A stretch of 64,000 nucleotides of DNA from Daejeonella rubra (GCF_900103545.1 NZ_FNHH01000020.1:6734-70733); one strand, 5' to 3'. Counted from the stretch's first letter, positions 1 to 9,926 are shown. A program made the numbers and translations. The notes: generated by a model not told the origin, from the letters alone.

Positions 1-2
1 AG

Positions 3-1088
3 GATTTTTTTGATGTGCGTGGAGCACAAAAATCATATAATAAGCTCAAAAAACTCTATAAATTACTCGGAGCCGAAGATAATATTCAATTTTTTGCCGG
101 TCCCGAATACCATGGTTTCTCAAAGCATAATCGGGAAGCCATGTATTCCTGGTTCAATAAAGTAACCGGAATATCTGATGCTAAATCAGAACCTGATCTA
201 AAACTGGAAGAAATTGAATTGCTCTGGTGTACATCTCATGGTCAGGTTGGAGAGTCCGGTCCGCGAACGCTTGCTTCCTTTACAAAAGAAATTTCCCAGT
301 CTTTGAATGCCAGGAGAGGAACTCCCAGGGGAGATGGCTTGAAAAAGCTCATTCAAACAGCTCTAAAACTTCCTTCCCGAATTGGTACGCCGGAGTATCG
401 GATCCTAAGGACAGATTCAGGACGCCATTACCCGAAAAAATATGCTGCTACCTATGTTGTTGAGACTGAGGAAGGGATAACTTTACCTGTTTATCGCTTA
501 TCTGATACTGAACTGATCTCCAGACCTCCTGCCGGTATTAAACGGGCTGTTCTGTACGTTTCTCATCTTTCGGCTGATAATGAATTACGTCAGGAGTCTT
601 TTTTGAGAGAACTTATACTTTCAGAACCAGCTTCTGCGGTTTATGCATGCGATGTACGTGGGATAGGAGAATCTAAACCAAATACCTGTGGCGATGATTT
701 TTTCGGGTCCTATGGCAATGACTATTTTTATGCAGCGCATGGCATCATGCTGAATTCTCCATATACCGGACAAAAAACATTCGATCTGCTTCGTATCATT
801 GATTGGCTTATTTCCTGCGGACATGAAGAAATACACCTTGCAGCGAAGGGCTGGGGCACAATTCCTGCAACATTTGCTGCTGTAATATCAGAAAATGTTA
901 AACAGGTCACCTTTAAAAATGCGTTGAGCAGTTATTCCGAAATTGCAGAAAATGAAGAATTTAACTGGCCACTTTCAACCTTGCTGCCGGGAGTTCTGAA
1001 ACACTTCGATCTTCCTGATTGTTATCGTGAGCTTGGCCGGAAAAAATTGATTCAAATTGAATCCATGGGAGCAGTGGGTGTGTCTTAA
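3..1088 (+). CDS. C-terminal part of a large alpha/beta hydrolase (acetylxylan esterase-like), partial
   Basis: The reading frame is open to the left edge, so this is the 3' part of a longer gene; an internal GTG at 15 is not a credible start. The visible part has an alpha/beta hydrolase layout: a strand before YVSHLSADNELR, the acidic turn ACDVRGIGES, and a nucleophile-elbow region reading AAKGWGTIPA. The family elbow is GxSxG, but here glycine stands where the serine should be, so this C-terminal domain may be catalytically dead. Large two-domain hydrolases in Bacteroidota and Planctomycetes often carry such a degenerate second domain (recollection, not checked). The substrate cannot be told. 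No neighbour on the right shares its direction closely enough to suggest an operon. Confidence 0.65.
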   Translation, partial: DFFDVRGAQKSYNKLKKLYKLLGAEDNIQFFAGPEYHGFSKHNREAMYSWFNKVTGISDAKSEPDLKLEEIELLWCTSHGQVGESGPRTLASFTKEISQSLNARRGTPRGDGLKKLIQTALKLPSRIGTPEYRILRTDSGRHYPKKYAATYVVETEEGITLPVYRLSDTELISRPPAGIKRAVLYVSHLSADNELRQESFLRELILSEPASAVYACDVRGIGESKPNTCGDDFFGSYGNDYFYAAHGIMLNSPYTGQKTFDLLRIIDWLISCGHEEIHLAAKGWGTIPATFAAVISENVKQVTFKNALSSYSEIAENEEFNWPLSTLLPGVLKHFDLPDCYRELGRKKLIQIESMGAVGVS

Positions 1089-1301
1089 CCGTTTCATTAT
1101 TTCTTAGGAAAGAGGTTAAATACTCCTCCAGTGAAATTATATGCTTAGATAAAGTTGTGATTATTCTATTAGCCTACTGATTTTCAAACTTTTAATTCCT
1201 TTACATTTATCTGCTTAATAAATATAATGGATGAAATATTTGCAAAATAAAAAAATACCGTGTTTCTTTAGAAATTAAACTTTTTCTTAATTATAGAATT
1301 T

Positions 1302-2609
1302 ATGAAACATCTTTACTTGATTTTTGTATTCCTTCTCTTTACCGTTCAAGCTTGGGCGGATAAAAGTCTTACAATTATTTGCAGTCCGAGTGAAGCTACA
1401 ATTTATAAAGTGGGTTCTGATAAAAAGGAAATAAATATAGGAACAGGAAGTGCCATGATTAAGATTGATAAAGATGAGCCGATTACAATTGTGGTTCGTC
1501 TGGATGGATATAAGCCCTTTTCCAAGACCTATATAAATTCTAAAAGTGTCACTCTGCCTAAGGAGGATCGCATTGTTCTGGATACCCGGCTCGTGCGGGT
1601 AAATGCACAGCCTTATGATGCAAAGATATATATTGAAGGGGCTGTTCAGTCTGCCAGTACAGCTTGGGTTGAGGTTAGAAAAGATGCCACTGTAACCGTA
1701 GAAGTGAAGAAGCCTGGTTTTTTTACCAAGTTTAAAACCTACCATAACAGACAGGGTATGGATGTGCCGCCGATAGATGAAGTAATTGCTCTTACTGACA
1801 GGTCTATGTTTGTCAAGACTGTTCCGTCTGATGTTCAGGTGATTGTGAATGGTAAGGCAATTGGGGATAGTAATGCTGAAGTCGTTATTCCGGTGCAGAC
1901 CTGCATAACTGTACAATATGTAAAGGAAGGATTTGTTACCATTGAGAAGCAATATTGTGCCAAGGATGGCCAGCCTTTACCACCTTTAACTGAGAATATA
2001 ATACTTAAAGACCGTCTTGTTGCGGTTAGAACAACACCTGAGGATGCTACTATAAAAATAGATGGCCGTGTGATGGGTACGGGAGAATACAAAGTTAGGA
2101 TACCTTTTGGGCAGTGTGTGGAGGTAATTGTTGAAAAAGCAGGATTTGTTCCATCAAAAAAGAACTATTGTAATGAAGATGGAGTTCAGCCTCCGCCCGT
2201 TTCAGAACATTTGATTTTAGCTGTTGATGAGGCATTTACCAGTTCAGTTCAAAGCGATCAGGCTAATATTAACTTTACAATTGAAACCGGCAGACCTGAA
2301 GAAGAGGCCTGGAAGATCCTGAGCCAGATTACAATGAACTATTTTGATAATATTGAACTGGCAGACAGAGAGACAGGGTATGTTCGGACTAGTTGGAACG
2401 TGAAAAATTTCTTGAACAATACAATCAGAACAAGAATAATAGTGAAGCAGGCTGACATATTACCATTAAAATACACGATTAAATTAGTCAGCGAATACAG
2501 TGGTAATGCAAAAACAAGTGTGAAGGAAGACGAATCTTTTACGCCATGGGACAGAATCCTGAATACATATAAAGATGTGATTTCTGAATTTCAGTCGAGA
2601 CTAAAGTAA
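1302..2609 (+). CDS. secreted protein with four PEGA-like repeats
   Basis: 435 residues with a Sec signal peptide (LYLIFVFLLFTVQAWA, cleavage near residue 19). The mature part has four repeats of about 70-75 residues (roughly 20-93, 94-168, 169-239, 240-310). Each runs from a strand with P-x-DA-x-I through a hydrophobic V-x-V strand to a (G/D)GxxPPP or similar turn, the usual look of PEGA-type surface beta-sandwich domains. Repeats 3 and 4 share a cysteine pair (QTCITV/QYC and GQCVEV/NYC). The C-terminal 125 residues form a different domain with no recognised family. It is probably a periplasmic or surface binding module; ligand unknown. A hairpin terminator follows directly. Confidence 0.7.
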   Translation: MKHLYLIFVFLLFTVQAWADKSLTIICSPSEATIYKVGSDKKEINIGTGSAMIKIDKDEPITIVVRLDGYKPFSKTYINSKSVTLPKEDRIVLDTRLVRVNAQPYDAKIYIEGAVQSASTAWVEVRKDATVTVEVKKPGFFTKFKTYHNRQGMDVPPIDEVIALTDRSMFVKTVPSDVQVIVNGKAIGDSNAEVVIPVQTCITVQYVKEGFVTIEKQYCAKDGQPLPPLTENIILKDRLVAVRTTPEDATIKIDGRVMGTGEYKVRIPFGQCVEVIVEKAGFVPSKKNYCNEDGVQPPPVSEHLILAVDEAFTSSVQSDQANINFTIETGRPEEEAWKILSQITMNYFDNIELADRETGYVRTSWNVKNFLNNTIRTRIIVKQADILPLKYTIKLVSEYSGNAKTSVKEDESFTPWDRILNTYKDVISEFQSRLK

Positions 2610-2629
2610 TTCAGAACTTTGATTAAAAT

Positions 2630-2676
2630 CTGCTGTTCGATATTTTATGCAAAGGATGTCGGATAGCAGTTTTTAG
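2630..2676 (+). terminator. Rho-independent terminator after the PEGA-like gene
   Basis: A 14-bp imperfect stem (2630-2643 pairs with 2656-2669, including three G-T wobbles) is followed by five T. It lies 20 bases after the stop codon of the upstream gene. Confidence 0.6.
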
Positions 2677-2780
2677 GGCTTACCTATTTTAGGTAAAAAC
2701 GCTGCGACAAATATACGTTCAGTTAAAAAGCGACAGAAGATCAGAAAAAAAATAGGAAAAACAAGGCTATTTGAGTACGA

Positions 2781-2951
2781 TTATTTTCCTTTTGTCATCA
2801 GATACATGAACCAGATACCAACTATCACGATAAAAGCCAGGACATAAAGTCCAATTTTGCCTTTGCGTTTATCCTGACGCATCACCCAGATCAATAATCC
2901 TGTTAAAGGTATTAAGAAGACTAAAAAGAATATAATACTTGCTGCGCTCAT
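2781..2951 (-). CDS. small two-helix membrane protein (56 aa)
   Basis: An ATG (complement of 2949-2951) opens a 56-residue frame ending in TAA. It has two hydrophobic helices (about residues 5-23 and 34-52) joined by a strongly basic loop RQDKRKGK, and a TKGK tail. The composition is what is expected of a real short inner-membrane protein; by the positive-inside rule both ends would face the periplasm with the basic loop in the cytoplasm. It lies 57 bases downstream of tsaD on the same strand and may be read with it. No family recognised. Confidence 0.6.
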   Translation of the reverse strand: MSAASIIFFLVFLIPLTGLLIWVMRQDKRKGKIGLYVLAFIVIVGIWFMYLMTKGK

Positions 2952-3008
2952 AATTTTTGTAGATCGTAAATCTCGTGTTTTATAATTTATAACAACGAAT
3001 GAAAATAA

Positions 3009-4010
3009 TTAAAACTGCATTCGGGCCAAAGGAGCAATATCCTGACCAACAAAATCCTGCTTAATAAATTTATAGTGCCCCGCAATTGCAATCATTGCTG
3101 CATTATCAGTGCAATATTCAAACTTTGGAATATAAACTTTCCAGTTTAGGTCAGCGGCTGACTCATTTAAGGCCGTTCTTAGCCCGGAATTAGCAGATAC
3201 TCCACCTGCAATTGCGATACTGTGTATATTATATTGAGCAGATGCCTTCTTAAGCTTATTCAATAATATGGAAATGATCCTTTCCTGTACAGAAGCACAA
3301 ACATCGAAAAGATTATTCTTTAAAAAATCCTGATCTTCTTTTATCCTATCCCGCACAAAATACATGATCGATGTTTTGAGTCCGCTAAAACTAAAATCCA
3401 GTCCTTGGATCTGTGGTTCAGGAAATTTATATGCATGTTTATTCCCTTGCTTAGCATATTTATCAATTAGTGGACCACCCGGATAAGGTAAACCAAGAAG
3501 TTTAGCTGTTTTATCAAATGCTTCCCCTGCGGCATCATCAGTTGTCTGACCCACGATTTCCATGTCAAAATAGTCTCTGACAAGGACTATCTGCGTATGT
3601 CCTCCTGAAACAGTTAGGCATAAAAATGGAAAAGAAGGTTTATCCTCACCAATAAAATGGGCAAGAATATGTGCCTGCATGTGATTTACCTCAATCAACG
3701 GAAGCCCCCTTGCAAGTGCAAAAGCCTTTGCGAAAGATGTACCCACTAAAAGAGAGCCTAATAATCCAGGTCCGCGGGTAAAAGCTACAGCATCAATCTC
3801 ATTTTTATGTATTTTTGCATCAGAAATTGCCTGATGAACGGCGGGAATTATATTTTGCTGATGAACCCTGGAGGCTAATTCAGGAATTACACCGCCATAA
3901 TTTTGATGGACAAGCTGGCTGGCAATAATATTGGAGCGAATTTTGCCATCAACACATATTGCTGCAGAGGTATCGTCACAGGAAGATTCAATGCCTAAGA
4001 TGATTGCCAA
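3009..4010 (-). CDS. tsaD: tRNA N6-adenosine threonylcarbamoyltransferase TsaD
   Basis: TsaD moves the threonylcarbamoyl group from threonylcarbamoyl-AMP to A37 of ANN-reading tRNAs, working with TsaB and TsaE in the cytoplasm. The 333-residue length is normal. Visible family marks are GIESSCDDT at 6-14, the metal ligands H110 and H114 in NHMQAH, SGGHTQ at 135-140, the GEAFDK loop at 161-166, and AGGVSAN plus YCTDNA near the C-terminus. The start is unusual: the only codon that aligns with the family N-terminus is TTG at 4010, with no ATG in frame before the upstream stop. A TAnnTTTG box (CAAAACTA on the plus strand, 4008-4015) overlaps that codon. It is divergent from the TamB-like gene with almost no spacer. 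Confidence 0.95.
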   Translation of the reverse strand: MAIILGIESSCDDTSAAICVDGKIRSNIIASQLVHQNYGGVIPELASRVHQQNIIPAVHQAISDAKIHKNEIDAVAFTRGPGLLGSLLVGTSFAKAFALARGLPLIEVNHMQAHILAHFIGEDKPSFPFLCLTVSGGHTQIVLVRDYFDMEIVGQTTDDAAGEAFDKTAKLLGLPYPGGPLIDKYAKQGNKHAYKFPEPQIQGLDFSFSGLKTSIMYFVRDRIKEDQDFLKNNLFDVCASVQERIISILLNKLKKASAQYNIHSIAIAGGVSANSGLRTALNESAADLNWKVYIPKFEYCTDNAAMIAIAGHYKFIKQDFVGQDIAPLARMQF

Positions 4011-4024
4011 AACTATAGAGTAAG

Positions 4025-7000
4025 ATTGTTATAGATCATATAAAAAACAAATTTATCAAAAAAGCACTAAAAATAACCCTTTGGATACTGGCAACATTTT
4101 TATTGCTGCTCATTCTACTTATTTTCTCTCTGCAATATAAGCCTGTACAAACTTATATTGCTAAAAAAACAGCGGAATACCTTTCCACAGAGCTGAATAC
4201 AAAAGTGTATGTTGGAGGGTTATATATTAAACCATTCAAATCGCTGGTTCTCGACACTTTATATGTTGAAGATCGGGAAAAAGACACCCTGTTATTCTCA
4301 CCCAAATTTACTGTGGATCTGAATTTCGTATCCCTGAAACTGAGAAAGATCTCGGTTAATACCATACAAATGGACAATGGGAAAATATATTTGAAGAAAT
4401 ATAAGGACCAAACCACAAATCTCGCTTTCATTATCAATTATTTCGATACCGGCAAAAAAACACCTAAAAAGAAAACAGGTAAACCCTTTGATGTTATTTT
4501 AAATAAAATTGTACTTAACAATATCGCTTTCAAATACAAGAACTTCAATAACACCAAGCCTGTCAATGGAATAAATTTTAACGATATCTATTTAAGTAAT
4601 TTCAGCAGTACAGTTCTTGATCTGGATACCAAAAAGCATTTGGTTAAAATGGGGGTAAAAAACATGACCTTCAGAGAAAAAAGCGGCTTTTATTTGAAGA
4701 GCCTGACTACCAATGCGACAATAGATAAAGATCAAATGGAGTTCAGGGATCTTTTGCTTGAAACACCAGACAGTAAACTAAGTGATTATTTACAGTTAAA
4801 GTATTCAACTTTTAAAGATTTCGGGCAGTTCGTCAGTAAAGTTTATCTGAAAACAGATTTCAGGAATACCAAATTAAACAGTTCTGACATAGCCTATTTT
4901 TCGCCGAATCTGGCAAAATCATCCGTTATTCTGCAGCTTAACGGTAAGGTATCCGGATATGTAAATGACCTTAAGGCGAAGGGGCTGATCATTCAAAGCG
5001 GACAGGCAACCTATGTAAAAGGAGATTTTTCAATAAAGGGCCTTCCATTAATGAAACAAACATTAATGGACCTGAATTTTGAGCAGGTATCAACAAATAA
5101 GAAGGATATTGATTTAATTCTGGCCCGTGCAACAGGTTCAAAAAAATCTATTATTCCTGAATTTGCAAACAAATTAGGCACCATTAACTTCAAAGGAAGG
5201 TTTACCGGATTTATCAATGATTTCATATCCTTCGGCGAGTTTAAAACAAAAGCTGGCCGACTGGTAACTGATATCAACATGAAGATCGGTAAAAATTCTG
5301 TTCCTGCCTATAATGGAACAATAAAGGCTTATGATTTCAACATCGGCGATGTGTTTGGTCGCAGTGATCTTGGGAGAACTACACTTTCAGCAACTATTTC
5401 CGGTAAGGGATTTAAGTTCAACAGCTTGCAGGAAAAGATTAAAACAGACATTAAATATTTTGACTATAATGGATACCGGTACAGTAATATAGATGTAGAT
5501 GGCAGCTTTATCAATAAGATATTCAATGGGCAGATCAAGGTTGACGACAGCAATCTGGATCTTGATTTTGACGGCAATATTAATCTTAATCCAGAAAGGC
5601 CCATCTTTAATTTTCATGCGGTAGTCAGGGGTGCAAATCTGCACAAGCTGAATTTCGTGAAGGATACCGTTCAGATAGATGCAGAATTAAATACTAATTT
5701 TTCAGGCTCTAATCTTGAAAACATTGAAGGTACTGTTGCGATCAACAGAATTCAGTTAACTAATCCCAAAAATTCTTTCATTGTTGATTCTGTCAATTTG
5801 AGGGCTATCGGAACCGGATCACAGCGTTCGCTAAATATAGGTTCTGATATACTCGATGCCAGCATCAAGGGACAATATGATTTGAAAACCTTACCGTCCT
5901 ATTTTAAATCAGTTGCCAACAGGTATATCCCCTCACTGGGATTAAAATACGTAACTCCGGGAAAGCAGGATTTTGAATTCAGTTTAAACATCAAGTATTT
6001 TGATCCGATCAGTATGTTATTGATTCCTGACCTGAAGATTCCGGAACAGGCAAACTTTAATGGAAAATTTGTGTCATCTGAGAACATTGCTAATCTGAAT
6101 GGATTTATTAAGCTGATTCAATACAAAAAAATAAAGATCAATGACCTGATCATAGATGAAGGAACAACAGATAATGCCATGAACCTGTTCATTACCTCTG
6201 ACAGAATTGATATTTCCGACAGCCTGTATATCAAAAATGTCAACATTGCGAATATCCTAAGAAATGATAGCTTAAGCCTCAACATTAAACTTTCTGACAA
6301 AAATGCTACTAACCAGCTGGATTTAAACTCATTGGTTGAATTTAAAACGGAAGGAGAAGAAAGGATTCGCTTAAGTGTTTTACCTTCTGATGTAATTATT
6401 AACAGGGAGGTTTGGAAAATACAGGAAAAAGTTAGTTTTAGCTTCGACGAAGGAAGAGAAAAAGACCAGGCATTTAGTTTATTAAGAAGGACAAAAATTA
6501 CCGGCTTTGAGCTTTTCAAGGACAATCAGATGTTGACCATTGATGGGATAATATCTAAAAACCCTGAAGATAAATTGCTGGTAGGTTTCAATACGTTCAA
6601 GCTAACTACATTCAATTCCCTAACTAAACCTATGGGGATTACATTAGGAGGTACCCTGAACGGAGAAGCAACTCTTTCAGGACTGGGAGGAACGCCCAAT
6701 TTAGAAGCCGGGATCAAGATCGATAGTCTCAATTATAACAAAATAGCCATTGGAGACCTGAATATGACTGCAGGGCTTGATAATTCAACAAAGCTCATCA
6801 ACGTAAAAATGGACATTGTGAATCAGGGCAAAACCACTCTTGATATAGACGGCACTTATAATGCAAATAGTGACCAGAATAGTCTCGACATGAAGGTTCA
6901 GATGAACGATAATGAGGTAATTCTGTTTCAACCATTATTGAAGAACCTGGTTTCAAACATGTATGGCAAGGTATCAGCTGAACTTACAGTAACTGGAAAA

Positions 7001-8551
7001 CTTAATAATCCAAAGATTAACGGAGGCCTGTCTCTAAATGAAGCAGGAATGACCGTGAATTACCTGAAAACTCCTTATAAAATAACAGACAAAGTTGAAG
7101 TTGAGAACAGTGTGATCAAACTGACAAACCTCAAATTAAGAGACATTAATAATAATGAGGCTATTGCCAATGGAACTGTTGATATGGCCAATCCCAATAA
7201 TCCGGAGATCCATATAAACCTTCAGGCTAATAACTTCATGGCCTTAAATACTACTTCCAAAGACAATCCACTTTATTATGGAGTGGCTTTTGGTACCGGA
7301 TCATTTAGCTTTAATGGCCCCACAAATGATATGCGGATAATAATAAACGCTAAAACTGAGGCCGGAACAATTTTTAACATACCCCTTAACTCATCTGCTA
7401 CGGTTAGTAAAACTGATTTTATAACTTTTGTAGCTAAGGATTCATCATTAAACAAGCCAAAAGAGACTTCCTTTAAAGGACTTACGATGGACTTCGATCT
7501 GCAGGTTGATGAAGATACAGAGGTTAATATTTTTACGGATCTGGGTAGGTTATCCGGACGCGGACAGTCGCAGCTCAGTTTGAATATTACAAGTCTTGGT
7601 GACTTTGAGATGTATGGAGATTACCTGATCAGCAGCGGAAAGTTCCAGTTTACTGCCCAGGATTTTATTAATAAACTCTTTAAGATCAGTGAGGGAGGAT
7701 CTATCCGATGGACAGGAAATCCTGTGGAAGCTGCTATTAATCTGAAGGCCCTTTACGAGGTTCGTGCAAGTATTGGCCCGCTATATTTAGCTGCAGGACG
7801 GCCAACCCAAGATAACCAAAAAGTTGCTGCAGAAGCGGTAATGAATCTAAGCGGTCCACTACTAACTCCTAATATTGCATTCGACATAAATTTCCCTGCA
7901 AATGCGTACATCAAAGATGAACTTCAATCCTATCTGAGTGATGTTAACAATACCAATCAGCAGGCTTTGAGCTTAATTGTAAGGCGCTCATTTGCAGGAA
8001 GTTCAGAGCAAAGCGATGGCATTGGAGGTATTGCTACCTCAACATTTATCAGCGCTGGATCTGAATTATTCTTTAATCAGCTCAATACCATTCTAACTCA
8101 ATCCTTGAACCTGAATTTTGTAGATCTGAATATTCGTTCTTTTAATGAAGCCAGTGCATCCTTCCGCTTTTTGAATGACCGTTTGATTCTGACAGGTGGT
8201 GTTACTGACAGAACAAACAATACCAGGACCTTTTCCGACTTTTCTGTAATTGGAGGAGGAACAGAAGTTGCCCGTGATGTTGAAGCATTATATCTGATCA
8301 AAAAGAATGGAGACCTTGTACTCCGGGCATCAAACAGACTTAATAACCGAAGTTTCCTGAGCAACCTTTCTAATAATGATTACGTTAGCGCAATAGGATT
8401 GGTTTATCGGAGGGATTTCGATAGCTTTAAGGAACTCCTTGGTATTCTTATTGGAAACAAGAGAAAAGAAGAACGCGAAAAGGCGGATGAAAAACCTGTT
8501 CAGGACATCAATGCTATTAAACCTGAAGAGCCAGAGCTCAAAAAAGAATAA
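4025..8551 (+). CDS. TamB/DUF490-like translocation and assembly module protein
   Basis: A very long protein (about 1500 residues) made mostly of repeating amphipathic beta strands after one N-terminal membrane anchor, with the conserved TamB C-terminal domain (region with FTAQDFINKLF, GSIRWTGNP, and the ending VYRRDFDSF). TamB-like proteins bridge the periplasm and act in outer-membrane protein assembly or lipid transport. The start is uncertain. No ATG exists in frame between the stop at 4016-4018 and the anchor; the first conventional alternative, TTG at 4103, cuts into the transmembrane helix. Codons from 4025 (ATT) encode a basic segment (KNKFIKKALK) followed by the rest of the helix, exactly what the family needs, so the true start is probably ATT 4025 or ATA 4031/4040. 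It ends 3 bases from the convergent ribBA stop. Confidence 0.85.
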   Translation: MVIDHIKNKFIKKALKITLWILATFLLLLILLIFSLQYKPVQTYIAKKTAEYLSTELNTKVYVGGLYIKPFKSLVLDTLYVEDREKDTLLFSPKFTVDLNFVSLKLRKISVNTIQMDNGKIYLKKYKDQTTNLAFIINYFDTGKKTPKKKTGKPFDVILNKIVLNNIAFKYKNFNNTKPVNGINFNDIYLSNFSSTVLDLDTKKHLVKMGVKNMTFREKSGFYLKSLTTNATIDKDQMEFRDLLLETPDSKLSDYLQLKYSTFKDFGQFVSKVYLKTDFRNTKLNSSDIAYFSPNLAKSSVILQLNGKVSGYVNDLKAKGLIIQSGQATYVKGDFSIKGLPLMKQTLMDLNFEQVSTNKKDIDLILARATGSKKSIIPEFANKLGTINFKGRFTGFINDFISFGEFKTKAGRLVTDINMKIGKNSVPAYNGTIKAYDFNIGDVFGRSDLGRTTLSATISGKGFKFNSLQEKIKTDIKYFDYNGYRYSNIDVDGSFINKIFNGQIKVDDSNLDLDFDGNINLNPERPIFNFHAVVRGANLHKLNFVKDTVQIDAELNTNFSGSNLENIEGTVAINRIQLTNPKNSFIVDSVNLRAIGTGSQRSLNIGSDILDASIKGQYDLKTLPSYFKSVANRYIPSLGLKYVTPGKQDFEFSLNIKYFDPISMLLIPDLKIPEQANFNGKFVSSENIANLNGFIKLIQYKKIKINDLIIDEGTTDNAMNLFITSDRIDISDSLYIKNVNIANILRNDSLSLNIKLSDKNATNQLDLNSLVEFKTEGEERIRLSVLPSDVIINREVWKIQEKVSFSFDEGREKDQAFSLLRRTKITGFELFKDNQMLTIDGIISKNPEDKLLVGFNTFKLTTFNSLTKPMGITLGGTLNGEATLSGLGGTPNLEAGIKIDSLNYNKIAIGDLNMTAGLDNSTKLINVKMDIVNQGKTTLDIDGTYNANSDQNSLDMKVQMNDNEVILFQPLLKNLVSNMYGKVSAELTVTGKLNNPKINGGLSLNEAGMTVNYLKTPYKITDKVEVENSVIKLTNLKLRDINNNEAIANGTVDMANPNNPEIHINLQANNFMALNTTSKDNPLYYGVAFGTGSFSFNGPTNDMRIIINAKTEAGTIFNIPLNSSATVSKTDFITFVAKDSSLNKPKETSFKGLTMDFDLQVDEDTEVNIFTDLGRLSGRGQSQLSLNITSLGDFEMYGDYLISSGKFQFTAQDFINKLFKISEGGSIRWTGNPVEAAINLKALYEVRASIGPLYLAAGRPTQDNQKVAAEAVMNLSGPLLTPNIAFDINFPANAYIKDELQSYLSDVNNTNQQALSLIVRRSFAGSSEQSDGIGGIATSTFISAGSELFFNQLNTILTQSLNLNFVDLNIRSFNEASASFRFLNDRLILTGGVTDRTNNTRTFSDFSVIGGGTEVARDVEALYLIKKNGDLVLRASNRLNNRSFLSNLSNNDYVSAIGLVYRRDFDSFKELLGILIGNKRKEEREKADEKPVQDINAIKPEEPELKKE

Positions 8552-8554
8552 AAA

Positions 8555-9760
8555 TTAAATGTTTTTCATGATGGTATGACCCATCTTATCCCGTTTTGTT
8601 TTCAGGTAAAGCTCATTATGGATATTGGACTTTATTTCAATCGGAATGTTGGAAACCACCTCTAAGCCATAGCCAATCAAACCGGAACGTTTGGTAGGAT
8701 TGTTTGACATCAGCCTCATTTTCTTAATACCAAGACTTCTTAATATTTGTGCCCCAATCCCATAATCGCGCTGATCCATTGGGAATCCCAATTGCAAATT
8801 GGCATCTACAGTATCCACTCCGTTTTCCTGAAGATTATAAGCATGCAGCTTGTTGATAAGCCCAATACCACGACCTTCCTGATTCATATAGATGATCACG
8901 CCTTTACCTTCTTTCTCGATCATCTCCATTGCTTTATGAAGCTGAGGGCCACAATCACAACGGCATGAACCAAAAATATCACCGGTAATGCATGAACTAT
9001 GGACTCTTACAAGAACCGGTTCATCTTCTTCCCAGCTACCTTTTATCAAGGCAAGATGCTGGTCACCGGTAGTTATCTGAGTATAAGCAACCATTTCAAA
9101 ATCACCCCATTGAGTAGGTAATTTAACAGAAACTTCTTTTTTTATCAGGGACTCTGTTTTTAACCTGTAAGAGATCAGATCCTTAATACTTATTATTTTA
9201 AGGTCAAATTGCTTTGCAATGATCAGAAGATCCGGCAATCTTGCCATTTCTCCATCATTCTTCAATATTTCAACCAAAACACCTGCAGGCTCAAGCCCCG
9301 CCATAGCAGCAAGATCAACTGCTGCCTCAGTATGCCCTGCTCTGCGCAGAACTCCGCCATGCTTGGCTATTAAAGGAAATATATGACCAGGTCGGCCCAG
9401 TTCTTCAGGACTGGTTTTAGGATCGATAAGTGCAAGTATAGTTTTTGAACGATCCGAAGCTGAGATACCGGTAGTACATCCATGCCCGATCAGATCCACA
9501 GAAACAGTAAAGTTTGTTTCAAAAGCTGCAGTATTATTGCCAACCATCAGGTCCAGTCTCAACTCTTTACACCGCTCTTCAGTTAAAGGAGCACAGATCA
9601 ATCCCCGGCCATGAGTAGCCATAAAGTTTATTATTTCCGGCGTTGCGTTAGAGGCTGCTGTTAAAAAATCACCCTCATTCTCTCTGTCCTCATCATCAAC
9701 AACAATAATAACCTTACCGTCTTTAATATCGTTTATTGCTTCTTCAATTGTATTAAACAT
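8555..9760 (-). CDS. ribBA: bifunctional DHBP synthase / GTP cyclohydrolase II RibBA
   Basis: A 401-residue fusion feeding both branches of riboflavin synthesis. The N-terminal half (1-200) makes 3,4-dihydroxy-2-butanone 4-phosphate from ribulose 5-phosphate and shows DDEDRENEGD at 22-31 plus the HxGVLRRxGHTEA motif near 134-146. The C-terminal half (about 205-401) opens GTP and shows the zinc triad C257, C268, C270 and the NQEGRGIGL motif near 293-301. Length is normal for the fused form. No FMN riboswitch pattern is visible in the 166-base upstream region; a TAnnTTTG box lies there. It stands alone and converges with the TamB-like gene. Confidence 0.95.
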   Translation of the reverse strand: MFNTIEEAINDIKDGKVIIVVDDEDRENEGDFLTAASNATPEIINFMATHGRGLICAPLTEERCKELRLDLMVGNNTAAFETNFTVSVDLIGHGCTTGISASDRSKTILALIDPKTSPEELGRPGHIFPLIAKHGGVLRRAGHTEAAVDLAAMAGLEPAGVLVEILKNDGEMARLPDLLIIAKQFDLKIISIKDLISYRLKTESLIKKEVSVKLPTQWGDFEMVAYTQITTGDQHLALIKGSWEEDEPVLVRVHSSCITGDIFGSCRCDCGPQLHKAMEMIEKEGKGVIIYMNQEGRGIGLINKLHAYNLQENGVDTVDANLQLGFPMDQRDYGIGAQILRSLGIKKMRLMSNNPTKRSGLIGYGLEVVSNIPIEIKSNIHNELYLKTKRDKMGHTIMKNI

Positions 9761-9847
9761 AATTTTTGGCTTGTTTGGCAGGCGGTTTCAGAATGGATAA
9801 AAAAAATTAATCATTATCTGAGCAATGCGACCGCTGTAATCAGGCCG

Positions 9848-9855
9848 CAAATTTA
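9848..9855 (-). promoter_or_regulatory. -7 box of ribBA promoter
   Basis: TAAATTTG on the minus strand matches the Bacteroidota -7 consensus TAnnTTTG exactly, about 88 bases before the ribBA ATG. No good -33 TTTG is seen at the usual spacing. Confidence 0.4.
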
Positions 9856-9926
9856 AGTATTTTTTTGCACCTAAGATTTCATATCGACCTAAATACGTCA
9901 ATGCTTTGCAATAAAAATTCATCTAT

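Noticed and set aside
1287..1952. 221-codon minus-strand frame opposite the PEGA-like gene
   Set aside because: The plus-strand protein has a signal peptide and internal repeats; the minus frame is a shadow rich in Asn/Ile/His.
9761..9926. FMN riboswitch upstream of ribBA
   Set aside because: None of the conserved riboswitch stems could be traced in this short region.
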